The translations under genes were made by a program, and so were the position numbers. DNA of 64,000 nucleotides, taken from NCBI GenBank assembly GCA_963585895.1, contig OY757939.1, positions 40,558,589-40,622,588 of the forward strand. The letters are read 5' to 3'. Of the stretch, positions 19,380-28,897 are shown in pieces. Origin of the DNA: Sepioteuthis lessoniana (taxonomy: Eukaryota > Mollusca > Cephalopoda > Myopsida > Loliginidae). Positions within the stretch are counted from its first letter, which is position 1, and each line of letters starts with the position of its first letter. The notes beneath the pieces were generated by a model. The model did not search any database. It was not told the DNA's origin and worked only from the letters and a program-made list of their open reading frames with translations.

Positions 19380-20080
19380 CCTTAGTCAAAAAAAACCCAA
19401 TCGATCCAGCAACATTCTTTCTCCTCCATGGCCAAGAAGCTTAATCAACCTAGCAATATTCCTTCTCCTCCACTATCAGAAAACTAAATCAATCCCGTAA
19501 TATTTTTCTCCTGCATATCCAGAGAGTCCTATCAACGTTACAATGTTGCTTCTTCTCCATGGCCAGAAAGCTTAATAAGGTTTGCAATATTACTTCTAGT
19601 TCATGACAGAGAGCTCAATCAGTTATGTTACTTTCCTTCTCCTCCAGGGCTAGAGTGCCCAATCAGTCACTCTATTTTCCAGCTCCTTCGTGCCCAGGGA
19701 TCCAAATCAGTCATGCTATTTTCCTTCTCCTCCATAGACAGAAATCTCAGTCATGCTACGCTTCTTCTCCCTGACCAGACGGCCCAGGCTGTCATGTTAT
19801 TTTCCTTCTCATCCATGACCAAAGCCCAATCATTCATGCTATTTTCTTTCTCCTTCGTGGCCGGAGAGCCCAATCACTCACAATATTTTTCTTTTCTTCA
19901 TGGTCAATGTGCCCTATCAGTCATACTACTTTCCTTCTCCTCGATGTTCGGAGAGCCCAATCAATCGTGTAATTGTCCTTCTCGTCCATTGCCAGAATAC
20001 TTAATCTTTTAGGTTTTTTCATTCTCCTCTATTGTCAGAGGGCCGAACCGGTCAGGCTATTTTCCCCTCTTTCATACGCA
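19380..20080. repeat. Degenerate minisatellite, ~44-bp unit
   Basis: The word CCTTCTCCTCCATGGCCAGA and its variants recur every 43-45 bp (for example at 19,421, 19,465, 19,508, 19,551, 19,594, 19,637, 19,681 and 19,724). AATCAGTCATGCTATTTTC lies between them. About 15-16 units are seen with heavy divergence. ORFs reading SFSSM/MLFSFS across it are products of the repeat. Confidence 0.8.
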
Positions 20081-20463
20081 GAATTCTCCATCATGCAATA
20101 TTACCTATAGCTAGGGAAAGAAGTGAATTCATATTTTTTCTGAAGACGTTTTTGCGAAGTAAGTGCCAACAACACCCCCCACCCCCCAAAAAATTGAATT
20201 CATTTTGTCTTTCGACTTTTCCTACCGATAACTATTTGCCACCGGTAATTCCACAGAAATGAAAATATGAAAAATGGACAAAATCAATTCTCCATCCGCT
20301 AATTAAAGCATCACAAAAAATACTGACGTCAATAAATTAATTTGCTTGTTATTTTTTCTTTTGTTTCTTTTTTTTGTGAAACAATAAGGAATATTAAACG
20401 AATCTTTGTTGTCGATTCGAAATAATAAACCGTATTTTCCCTGTGACTGTTAATTGTGTTCTG

Positions 20464-20961
20464 AAAAAAAGAAAGTAAGAAAGAAAGAAAAAAGAGAGAA
20501 AGAAAGAAAGAAAAAAAGAAAGAAAGAAAGAAAGAAAAAAGAGAGAAAGAAAGAAAGAAAGAAGAGAGGAAGAAAGAAAGAAAGAAAGGAAGAAAGAAAG
20601 AAAGAGAAAGAAAGAAAGAAAGAAAGAGAGAAAGAAGGAAAGAGAGAAAGAAGAGAGAAAGAGAGAAAGAAAAAAGAGAGAAAGAAAGAAAAAAGAAAAA
20701 AGAGAGAAAGAAAGAAAGAAAGAAAGGAAGAAAGAAAGAGAGAGAGAGAGAGAAAGAAAGAAAGAAAGAAAGAGAGAAAGCAAGAAAGAAAGAAGAGAGA
20801 AAGAAAGAAAGAAAGAAAGAAAGGAAGAAAGAAAGAGAAAGAAAGAAAGAAAGAAAGAGAGAAAGAAGGAAAGAGAGAAAGAAGAGAGAAAGAGAGAAAG
20901 AAAAAAGAGAGAAAGAAAGAAAAAAAGAGAGAAAGAAAGAAAGAAATAAAGAAAGGAAGAA

Positions 20962-20992
<31 letters not shown>

Positions 20993-20997
20993 AAGAG

Positions 20998-21028
<31 letters not shown>

Positions 21029-21030
21029 CA
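20464..21030. repeat. Long (GAAA)n/(GA)n purine tract
   Basis: About 565 bp is almost pure purine on the plus strand, with GAAA units and interspersed GAGA and poly-A. Two halves share the same pattern of interruptions (20,580-20,750 and 20,800-20,990), so part of the tract was itself duplicated. The 280-, 194- and 193-aa ORFs here (Phe/Leu/Ser or Lys/Glu/Arg only) are not genes. Such a tract could form triplex DNA. Confidence 0.9.
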
Positions 21031-21099
21031 ATATTTAATGAGAACAGAAATACAAATGAAATACAAAGAGGAGATAGTTTCTAATGTCAGAGTTCGCGG

Positions 21100-21165
21100 C
21101 TCTGTCGGTGAGGTGTAGAATACGTTAACTGTACCCCCCCCTGTTAACGGATAAGGCCCCATAAA
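21100..21165 (+). repeat. Family A head remnant
   Basis: GGTGTAGAATACGTTAACTG followed by a C-run and AAGGCCCC matches the diverged head module GGGGCTGTAGAATACGCTGA and GTAAGACCCC. It sits just upstream of the S4 SINE. Confidence 0.35.
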
Positions 21166-21214
21166 CTGCATTTAATGGTAAGGCTCAAGTTCTGGAATCT
21201 GAAAGTCTAGGGAG

Positions 21215-21463
21215 AATAGAATTGGTAGAGTGTTCGCCAATGGTCCAGGAGTGCGGGGTTCAACCCCTGGTCGAGTCATACCAAAGACTTTTAAAAAATG
21301 GTTCTTGATACCTCCTTGCTCTACACTCAGCATTACGTGGTACGTATCAAGGGTAAAGTGGAGCAATCCAGTGAAAGGAGTAGCGCCCTCCTTTACACCT
21401 CGGTGTAGTAGTTATTGAAAAGGGAGCCTTCGGGTCACCCTCGACTACAGTTACCAACAACTT
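21215..21463 (+). mobile_element. tRNA-derived SINE, family S4
   Basis: The A-box is TTGGTAGAGTGTTCGCCAA at about 21,222 and the B-box CGGGGTTCAACCCCTGGTC at about 21,254. The body includes ATACCAAAGACTTTTAAA, GGTACGTATCAAGGGTAAAG and GAGCCTTCGGGTCACCCTCG. The tRNA-like part is the best preserved of the window's SINEs, but it has no acceptor stem partner and flows into the SINE body. The minus-strand relative is at 3,003-3,232. Confidence 0.7.
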
Positions 21464-21469
21464 CATTGA

Positions 21470-21915
21470 TGTTATTTCCAAGTCCACTCTAAACTGGAGT
21501 GGGTGTACCTTTTAAGGTCTCATCTACAGGTCAGATATATCTATTCAAATATATATTCGTATTCGATAAGAATAATTGTAAGTATATATCAGTAAATTAT
21601 TTATATTTTAAGAATAGTTACTTTAAGTTAAGGATTATTATTATAAGTCACATGAAACCATATAACTGTATGCAAATAAATAACTATTATTCAATAGAAA
21701 TGATTGATAAAAATCATATAATTATTAGAATACTTGAAACCATACGACTTTGTGCAAATTATTTGTATTAAACAGGAATACTTGATAACATATAATTCTG
21801 TGCAAAAATCTCCTAAGAAACAACTACACAAAAAATAAATATGAACATACAATAAATGCCGATTCCCTAATCTCTCGGCATTAAATAACCTTATACGGGT
21901 TGAAATGCCGTTAAA
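21470..21915 (+). mobile_element. Family A dispersed repeat, second subfamily (A7)
   Basis: The head AAGTCCACTCTAAACTGGAG is followed by internal imperfect repeats (GAAACCATA..ACT.TGTGCAAAT at about 21,655, 21,737 and 21,788), then the hairpin at 21,876-21,910. The internal repeats differ from those in A1-A3 but match 2,740-2,910. Thus the head and tail are shared while the tandem part was replaced. Confidence 0.6.
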
Positions 21916-22084
21916 ATCCATCAGTCAATCAATCAGTGTTTTGTATAGTTTGAATTCTAAAAGAATCTTTCATATTTTTAAATTGTAAAAATGTTAGAAG
22001 ATCCAATTAATTGTTATTTTCTTAGTTATGTAGGATTTTTTATGAAATGGAACTACTGGTTAACTTATTAGATAATTCAATTAG

Positions 22085-22374
22085 GAGGTGCTCGTGGTGT
22101 AATGGTTATCGTCGCAGGAATTGGACACGGCGACACGAGTTCAAATCCTGGACTGATTGCATTTCACATAGCACTAATACCGTTGGGAAAAGGTATGAAT
22201 CCAATTATTCTCCCTCCAGCTATGGGTAAATAGTAGGGCAGACTAGGTTCTTCAGCCTTGGTGAGGCAACTAGTCTAGGAGAAGGAATAACTCTGAATTC
22301 AAACCTGTTAAACTCCGCTTAAAAAATTGACCTTGTGTCATATCCTGCCCGAGCGGAGGGGTTGGGTAAATATG
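22085..22374 (+). mobile_element. tRNA-derived SINE, family S2, full length with TSD
   Basis: A perfect 18-bp target duplication, ATTAGATAATTCAATTAG, lies at 22,067-22,084 and 22,375-22,392. The element is 290 bp, with A-box CGTGGTGTAATGGTTATCG, B-box CGAGTTCAAATCCTGG, the core GGTATGAATCCAATTATTC and CAGCTATGGGTAAATAGTA, and the tail CATATCCTGCCCGAGCGGAG then GGGTTGGGTAAATATG. It is the youngest-looking SINE in the window. Confidence 0.9.
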
Positions 22375-22663
22375 ATTAGATAATTCAATTAGATTTAAAC
22401 TAATATTTTCATTGAGTCATTTTTAAAAAAATTAGGTTAATCGATGTCTACATTTGAATATATTAAAGGTTATATCTCTCTGTCACTGACAGAGAAAATA
22501 GTCTAATACATATTTTTAGCTGTCAAAAATTAAAGGAATTTTTATTTTTGATGAAAAAAGAAAAAAATGGTTTGATTTCTCTATTACTATTGAATGCCAC
22601 ATTTAATCAAGTGTGAAATTAGATTTATATCAGAAAAATTCAACAAAAGTTGATTGATCTTAA

Positions 22664-22885
22664 TGATATTTCAACCTGTGTAGGGTTATTTTATGCCGAG
22701 TGGATTGGAAATCACGTTCATTGTACAGTCATATTTACATTTTTTTGTATAATTGTTTCTTAAGAGATTTATTTTGCACTCGATTCTATCGAAGACGAAT
22801 AATTCTTAGACAAGACTATTTTATAGATAAAATCCTAACATGGTGAGACTGAACCTGGCAGTAATGGCAAGGGACACGACATATT
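22664..22885 (-). mobile_element. Family A dispersed repeat, minus copy (A8)
   Basis: On the minus strand it runs from the head (CCATTACTGCCAGGTTCAG, about 22,875-22,850) to the hairpin at 22,664-22,697 (GGCATAAAATAACCCT, AGGTTGAAATATC). The middle resembles A6 and A7 (TAAGAAACAATTATAC). It is diverged. Confidence 0.5.
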
Positions 22886-22889
22886 TTAA

Positions 22890-24390
22890 GTACCACTTAC
22901 ATAGCGGATAACAGTTGATGTTAGAAGTTATTATTCAAAACCCAAATAAATTTGGCTTCTTTTTGGAAGAATTTTTTCTTCTTTTGTACTAGCTGATCGT
23001 GTGGAAATTCCATAGATTTAGCTAATATTATAAAAATACCTATAAGCGAAAACACACGCACATGCGCGAACGAATGCACAAGGATACACTATTTTACAAT
23101 TGATATACTATCATAAGATCGTAAAAATGAAGATTGGAGAAACCAGTGATAAAAGCTGATAGTAAATGAAATACGTTGCCATAATTTACCTATGTAAGAA
23201 AAAAAAAATTGATTAAATAGAAAAAAAAAACAGCAAAAAGGAGACCTTTCTTCCAATATGTCTGTTTGTAGAACCGGGAACGTAAAAAGTGAAGTGTATA
23301 CATTTACAGACCAACTCATCTGCCATTTCTTTAAGACTGGACAATTTGTCCTGTCGTCTGTTTGGCGCTTAGATCCTTTCTATTGCAAAGTGACTTACAT
23401 TAAATCTATTCGGTGTCTTCATTGTAAAACTTGAAGATAATTCAGACGCCCCGTCTACTCAATTAGTTACGTCAGCGATGTCTGTATTCAAGAGAAATTC
23501 CAGCCACAGATGAAAGTAACTAAATTAATACTTCCGTCTGGCAAAGACGCTGAATCTGTATGGCAAGCCCTTGACTTGTGTATAAGATTCCACTTGAGAG
23601 ACTGTATTCAACTTAGTAGAACAAGAGTTGAGACTTGTTATCACACTCCTTGTTGAGAGTACTAAAAGTTTAAGGGAGATAACTCTGATCTGAATCGATT
23701 AGTTTTCTTCTTGAAAAAGCCCGCAAATCTGTAGTCTAAGTAACTGAAAAGATTGGCAAGCCTGGAATTCTATTGTTTGTGTTGGGCCAGTGTAGCTCGT
23801 TATCACACTACCTGAGAAAAAAGAAAATTCTCCTCATGTATCAGGGTTTCTTATGTAGCATAGGGGTCAGACTGCAGAGGCTCGCAAACTGAAGAAAGTA
23901 AAAAAAATTATCTAAACCTGCTCCATTTTTATGGTAAAAATAGCGAAGTTTATTATATTAATTTCTGAGATTTAACTTCTTTAGCTTTTATAAGATAAAA
24001 TAGATAAAATGAACTACGGTACGTTTCTATTTGCCACATTATAGAGTGGTGAGATCTATCACTGACATCTAGTTTAGCATTGTAGAGTGTAGTAGGTGGT
24101 GGTGACCTGTATTTAGTATTTAAGTTCCCCTAAATATTATGTTAATAAAGTTTATATAAGTTTTGCTTGGAATAAGGCACATGGAAAAAAGTAGTAAATG
24201 AATGAAGGATATAAAACGAATGAGTAAAGATTGTGAAACGGCGCGGACAAAAAGAACATTTAAAACAAGGCGACGAACAAAACAAATTTATATATCCTAA
24301 TAAAACTTACATTGATACATAAAAATATCGCTAATTCTATTAATAAAATAATCGTCTGTGTATATATGTGATTGTGTGTCTAACACAACT
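22890..24390. other. 1.5-kb stretch, nothing recognised
   Basis: I find no repeat partner in the window, no convincing ORF and no RNA gene. A 76-aa minus ORF (23,089-23,319) is Phe-rich low complexity. The sequence between 23,250 and 23,900 is a little less AT-rich and could be unique host DNA. Confidence 0.4.
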
Positions 24391-24439
24391 AAACTACAAA
24401 AGGATTACATATTTAAAATATCTTTCTTTTTATGGTTGG

Positions 24440-24720
24440 AAACAGTCGGTTTCTCTGAGACTGGAAAAAGTCTCTTAGTCGATGTATGTCTGCGAGGCCC
24501 ATCCATGTTGTTGCTATTTGACGATTGTTGAGTCACACTGGAGGGAGTGTGTTGCCGCTGAGAAGAAATTGTGTAAAAAGAGAAAGAGTATTTGAAGACG
24601 ACGTATTTATAGAAAATACGCGTCTTGGAAGTGGCTCCAAACGCAGGACGAAATTTACGCGTGGACGTAGTTTTACGCAAGTCACGTGGTTCTCCTGGCC
24701 AATGGTTTCTCGAGACTGAA
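24440..24720 (-). promoter_or_regulatory. Candidate promoter with short ORF, minus strand
   Basis: Reading the minus strand from 24,720, there is an ATTGG (inverted CCAAT) in AACCATTGGCCAGG and a CACGTGAC element. A TATAAATA box lies at about 24,605-24,612. Downstream an ATG (about 24,508) opens a 33-codon frame beginning MDGPRRHTSTKRLFPVSEK and ending at 24,405. The 152-aa minus ORF that starts at 24,863 would begin upstream of this promoter, so the short frame is the likelier product if any. It is unrecognised and may be an LTR promoter. Confidence 0.3.
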
Positions 24721-24892
24721 TATGTGTGCGTCCGCCATCTTTGTCGTGGGAACAAGTGGCATACCGCCCAAATTAAATTATAGGAGTGTAAAGTCCTATA
24801 AGAATAAGGGCCGATTGTAGAGTAAGAGCCATATAACAGAATAACAGAGATTAAAAGATACAAAGTAAAGATAGAATACAGAGGAACATCGA

Positions 24893-25112
24893 CTTACGAA
24901 AACCCCATTATACAATACGGATATCCCTGACCCTCTCTTGCTATCCCTCCCTGTCGTTCATTGCTTCCGGCATGTCTTCAGGACTACATCCCGTATCGAT
25001 ACAGAGCTGCTGTATGTAGGTTCGAGCTGGTCGTCCTGCCTTTGTATGAAGGGATCCACTGGAGTACATCACTTATGAGCTCGTCACTACTTCTCCAGCA
25101 GTGTCCCGCATG
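24893..25112 (-). pseudogene. LINE 3' part of a twin-primed copy
   Basis: The minus strand from 25,112 reads MRDTAGE / GHCWRSSDEL in the family frame, followed by a GRTTSSNLHTAAL-type stretch, then PEAMNDRE near 24,970. This is the extreme C-terminus of the LINE family seen at 4,750-5,232. It abuts the plus-strand fragment at 25,113 head to head. Confidence 0.7.
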
Positions 25113-25347
25113 TCTGAAGTCAGATCTGACCGATAAAATGAGGTGCAGTTACTTCCAAGCAGCGGTTGTGTCAATACTACTATATGGATGCACTACGTGG
25201 ACACTAACAAAACAGATGGAGAAAAAGCTTGACAGCAACTACACAAGAATTCTGCGTGCAATACTGAACAAGTCCAGTAGCTGTACGGCCACCTACCACC
25301 CAGCACGAAAACTATCAAAATTAGACGAGCCAGACATGCAGGACATA
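25113..25347 (+). pseudogene. LINE inverted 5' part of a twin-primed copy
   Basis: The plus strand reads KSDLTDKMRCSYFQAAVVSI, LLYGCTTWTLTKQMEKKLDS and RILRAILNKS, then a short deletion and frameshift, ending PDMQD at about 25,345. It ends just where the adjacent minus-strand part begins in the element's own coordinates, with an overlap of about 16 bp: CAGACATGC then GGACA is present at both ends. An (AT)n tract follows. Confidence 0.75.
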
Positions 25348-25365
25348 TATATATATATATATATA

Positions 25366-25545
25366 TGGAGAAAAATTGAAAAACAAAGTAGTCCAAAGTA
25401 AAGAATTTAATAAAGTGATCTAAGGACACTTGATAACATCTTTTCAAAGTCTTGATGATGGTTTATTTAAACCAAAACGTTAGAATGGCTTTTTTTCTTA
25501 TTAAATTCTTCACTTTGGATTACTTTGTTTTTCAATTTTTCTCCT
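25366..25545. repeat. Foldback F3, ~47-bp arms with internal hairpin
   Basis: The left arm 25,366-25,412 (GGAGAAAAATTGAAAAACAA then AGTAAAGAATTTAATAA) is the inverse of 25,499-25,545. The loop of about 85 bp has its own hairpin, TGGTTTATTTAAACCA, inside TTGATGA...AAAACGTT. This word pattern resembles the ends of some Penelope-like elements, from memory only. A hammerhead core would need CTGATGA and GAAA, and neither is intact. Confidence 0.55.
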
Positions 25546-25573
25546 CATTGTCGTACTCTTTTACCATTATTTA

Positions 25574-25576
<3 letters not shown>

Positions 25577-25622
<46 letters not shown>
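25577..25622. repeat. (TA)n microsatellite
   Basis: About 22 TA dinucleotides. Similar shorter (TA)n tracts are at 25,347-25,366, 26,121-26,150, 26,551-26,575 and 27,760-27,778. Confidence 0.95.
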
Positions 25623-25624
<2 letters not shown>

Positions 25625-25693
25625 AAATCATATATTTTTTCGTTCTTTTGACTCGTCGTTGTGTTTGTCATTTCATTGTTCGTTCCAACGAAG

Positions 25694-25846
25694 ATGGATC
25701 CAGTTGAGGCTGAAAATACTTGGAGAAAAATATGGCACCTTCTTGAATCCATTCCATTCACAAGTCAAGTGACTCTTATGAAACTTAAGCATATAAAAGA
25801 TAAATTATGCAGAAATGAGAAGTTTATCCTATTTAATCAAATATGA
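25694..25846 (+). CDS. Unrecognised 50-codon ORF
   Basis: The ATG at 25,694 opens MDPVEAENTWRKIWHLLESI and continues PFTSQVTLMKLKHIKDKLCR to a stop at 25,844-25,846. Composition is protein-like (amphipathic, no low complexity). A partly similar end, TTTACTATTTAATCAAAC, recurs at 27,150-27,170. The surrounding sequence is duplicated at 27,530-27,760, so it probably belongs to a mobile element. No family is recognised. Confidence 0.25.
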   Translation: MDPVEAENTWRKIWHLLESIPFTSQVTLMKLKHIKDKLCRNEKFILFNQI

Positions 25847-25911
25847 AATGCTAACTAGATATACATGTGTGCGTGTGTACAAATATGAAACAACTAAGTA
25901 TTCAAAAGATG

Positions 25912-26113
25912 ATTTTATTTATTGTTTCAGTTTTTACATTAAACTATCAAGACGGCAGTTTGTGATGTATATTCTGAATTATATTTAGTTTTAATTTTAA
26001 AATGAAACCAAAAAACGAGAAAGTTTTTTATATCCTATTTCCGTTAGTGGCGTTCTGCTTCAAAACTGTGTGACGTAATTAATGTTCTTAATTTATTTTA
26101 AAGCGTAAAGTAT

Positions 26114-26130
<17 letters not shown>
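25912..26130 (+). repeat. Dispersed repeat D3, first copy
   Basis: TTTATTGTTTCAGTTTTTAC, then ATTAAACTATCA, CCTATTTCCGTTAGTGGCG and AAAACTGTGTGACGTAATTA align with 27,530-27,760. They align more weakly, over the TTCTATTTCCGTTGATAGTG part, with 26,870-26,900. The type is unknown. Confidence 0.55.
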
Positions 26131-26149
<19 letters not shown>

Positions 26150-26152
<3 letters not shown>

Positions 26153-26424
26153 CTTTAAGAAAAGAACCAAAGACCGGTTAATTCATGATAATAAATTTAT
26201 TTCCATCCCGTATTTTCAGTTTCTGGTGTGAACCAAAAACATGAAAAAAAAATTAATTAATCAGACCCAATGGATAATTAATTAATTATCCATTTGGGTC
26301 TGAAGAAGTCCTGTATTAAATTTTTTTTTCATGTTTTTGGTTCACACCAGAAACTGAAAATACGGGATGGAAATAAATTTATAATCATGAATTAACCGGT
26401 CTTTGGTTCTTTTCTAAAAGAAAT
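26150..26424. repeat. Near-perfect ~275-bp palindrome (F4)
   Basis: The arms 26,150-26,250 and 26,322-26,424 are inverted copies with one or two differences (CTTTGGTTCTTTTCT at the outer end, ACCAGAAACTGAAAATACGG inside). The centre contains a second palindrome, CAGACCCAATGG...CCATTTGGGTCTG, around TAATTAATTAATTA. It lies directly beside a (TA)n tract. The structure is either a foldback or terminal-repeat element or an inverted duplication of one LTR-like end. Confidence 0.85.
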
Positions 26425-26429
26425 ATTGC

Positions 26430-27196
26430 TCTGTAATAAATTACATTGAGCTCTCTACCAGGAAAATTTAAATGTCCAGCCCTTGAATGATTTTCTTGTC
26501 CTGAGGGAATTACTCCAAACTCTGTTTTAACCTGACCGAATATTACCCTTATATATATATATATATATATATATAGTGTGTGTGTATGTTAATCTTACCC
26601 CTACAACTCTTTCTAGATGACTTACAATGCACCTTAATAATTCTAGCTCCATAGCCTTACATCCTAAAACGCATTCTATTCCTAAATCCAAGTTTCGAAA
26701 AATTCTAGTTGAAAACACTACTATAATTGCACCCGAAATTGATAAGCTACGACTGCAAATCCTATATATCGGGACAGGAAAACCTTAAATCAATACAGTT
26801 GGTTTTGAAAATAGCGACAATGTTTTAAAATGCCTTTAGAATTTTTTTTTAATATTCCAAATTTCTTGATAATATTCTATTTCCGTTGATAGTGTTCTGT
26901 TTTTTTAAATTCATCGGCAACTTAGTTTTATCCAACTCTGCGTTTGCGTAGTTTGGTTATGTTATAAAAACCAAAAACTTTCCAAACTCATATAAAAAAA
27001 ACACTCTTTACACATGCAAGCGGCCCTTGATGGTGGCCTGATGGGGGTCCGCGGATGCTCGGGGCAGTTTTGGTGGGTTCATCCACCAATTTCAACTTGA
27101 AACCAGGAAACTCGAAAGGATCCTAATTAAATTATACAGACAAAATGTGTCTTTACTATTTAATCAAACATACTTAAATGATTAACTGTTGCCTAA

Positions 27197-27230
<34 letters not shown>

Positions 27231-27520
27231 TAAAAGGCTGCCACCCGCGTAATGCAAAACTCTTCTAACGGATTGAGCACTACGGTATCCGATAGCGTAA
27301 AATGTAAACAAATGAAAGTTTATACAAAATGTGTTATATTCCTGAGCTGACGTAGGTGGTTAAAACGGTTGAATGGTAAGTTATCAGCTGAACGTAAAGC
27401 CTCGACCCCAGGTTGAACCGTCCACCGTGTCTAGCCAGAGTGAAGGGTTGTGATTCAACGAAACAGTCCGTGTGGATGTGGATGAAAAAGTTCTTCAGAG
27501 GATACTTTTTATTATATTTT
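26430..27520. other. AT-rich stretch with minor repeats
   Basis: It includes a (TA)n tract at 26,551-26,575, a (CA)n tract at 27,199-27,228 and a partial D3 match at 26,870-26,900. The 63-aa minus ORF at 26,527 ends in TA-repeat sequence. The segment 27,000-27,110 is GC-richer with no recognised family. Confidence 0.45.
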
Positions 27521-27529
27521 GAATTATGA

Positions 27530-27765
27530 GCTATGTTTATTGTTTCGTTTTTTTTAACATTAAACCTTCATCGGGGATTTTTATTAGGCAATATTGTATC
27601 TTCTGAATTTCATTTGAATTAAATTTTATAATTGTTCAGGGAAACGAAAAAAATGAGAAAGTTTAAAACATTCTATTTCCGTTTCTGTAGTTCTTTCAAA
27701 AACTGTGTAATGTAATTAGTGTTAGAAATTTATTTTAAAAACATAACATATTTTCTTATATACAT
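27530..27765 (+). repeat. Dispersed repeat D3, second copy
   Basis: It is colinear with 25,912-26,130, ending in the same TTTATTTTAAA..ATA lead into a (TA)n tract. It immediately precedes the mariner element. Confidence 0.55.
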
Positions 27766-27835
27766 ATATATATATATAAGAAGGAATGAAACGAATCAGA
27801 CCGAATATATGTAGAAATAGGAAACGATTGAAAAA

Positions 27836-28750
27836 TATGCGTGGTGCCTTCAATAAGTTTCCAGACTGTTTTGTATAGACTTTAAAATTGTCATAGACTC
27901 TTGACAATTCAGTATGTTATTGCTATACATCTTATGAGATGACTGACCAATTTTTATGATTTCACGTTCAAATGAACAGCTACAGCAGCAACTGGAATAC
28001 ACCCTACTAAAGCCTGATTGTCACAGCTGGTGAATTTCAAAAATGCAATCTGGACGTGAGGACACTTTAGAAGAACGATATGCAATAAAATTCTGTTTTA
28101 AACTTGGAAAAAATGCCACAGAAACATGGAATGCTTCAGACTGCTTTTGGAGCATCTTGCATGAATCGAGTATCAGTTTTTGAGTGGCATAAGAGATTCA
28201 AGGAAGGCAGGAAGTCTGTGAGGGATAATGAGAGGTGTGGGAGGAATAAGGAAGTCAATACACCAGAGTTGATTGGCCAAAGGGTTAGGGTTAGTGTTAC
28301 TTTGTTGAGGTTTTAAGGGAGTTCAGGAAGAGATTCCTAGGGAAGAGGCCATCACTCTTCAAATCGGGTCAGTGGCATTTCCACCAGGACAATGCACCAG
28401 TCCACAATTCCATCCTTGTCACAGACAATTTGACCAAGATGGGCATCAAGACAGTTCCTCAGCCTCCTTATAGTCCAAACCTTGCTCGCTGTGACTTTTG
28501 CTTATCCCCTAAGCTCAGAGGCTGTCGTTATTAGAAAATTGAGGAGATGAAAGAGGCTGTGACGAAGGTCATTGACACTCTCACACAAGAGGACTTCCAT
28601 GGAGCCATTCAGAAGTTGTTGGAACGGTACAACAAGTGCATTGTAGGTGGAGGAGATTACTTCGAAGGGGACTAGAGTTTCATGTGTGTACTATCAATAA
28701 AAGTGCCCACACGAAAAAAGTCTCGAAACTTATCTAATGATCCTCGTATA
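27836..28750 (+). mobile_element. mariner transposon, internally deleted
   Basis: The left end (27,836) reads TATGCGTGGTGCCTTCAATA then AGTTTCCAGAC. The right end, read in reverse from 28,750, is TATACGAGGATCATTAGATA then AGTTTCGAGAC. TA occurs at both borders. The length of 915 bp against about 1.3 kb for intact elements reflects a missing middle. Contents are a degraded 5' transposase part (28,044-28,314) and a 3' part (28,320-28,675). It is a non-functional copy. Confidence 0.85.
28044..28675 (+). pseudogene. mariner transposase, broken and with internal deletion
   Basis: The ATG at 28,044 opens MQSGREDTLEERYAIKFCFK then LGKNATET. A one-base shift moves the reading to MLQTAFGASCMNRVSVFEWH and KRFKEGRKSVRDNERCGR, the N-terminal helix-turn-helix region. 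After about 28,290 the sequence jumps to the catalytic half: WHFHQDNAPVH (second catalytic Asp), then VPQPPYSPNLARCDFCL (third Asp region) and a tail ending ERYNKCIVGGGDYFEGD. The linker and first catalytic Asp segment are missing, and a stop lies after RGCRY. Confidence 0.8.
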
Positions 28751-28897
28751 TTGGTATAGTTTTGATGATTTGTTCATTGTTTATTTAAATCTTTAATTAA
28801 ATTCTTATTAAACAAAACAAACAATAAGCAAATCATTAAAACTACACCAATATATATTTTTCGTTCGTTTACTCTCTCTATCTCTCTCTCTCTCTCT

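Noticed and set aside
20329-21171. 280-, 194- and 193-codon ORFs
   Set aside because: They consist only of Phe/Leu/Ser or Lys/Glu/Arg and come from the (GAAA)n tract.
24405-24863. 152-codon minus-strand ORF as a full protein
   Set aside because: Its start lies upstream of a CCAAT/TATA-like region that would be inside the coding part. Only the short frame after the TATA box is kept, at low confidence.
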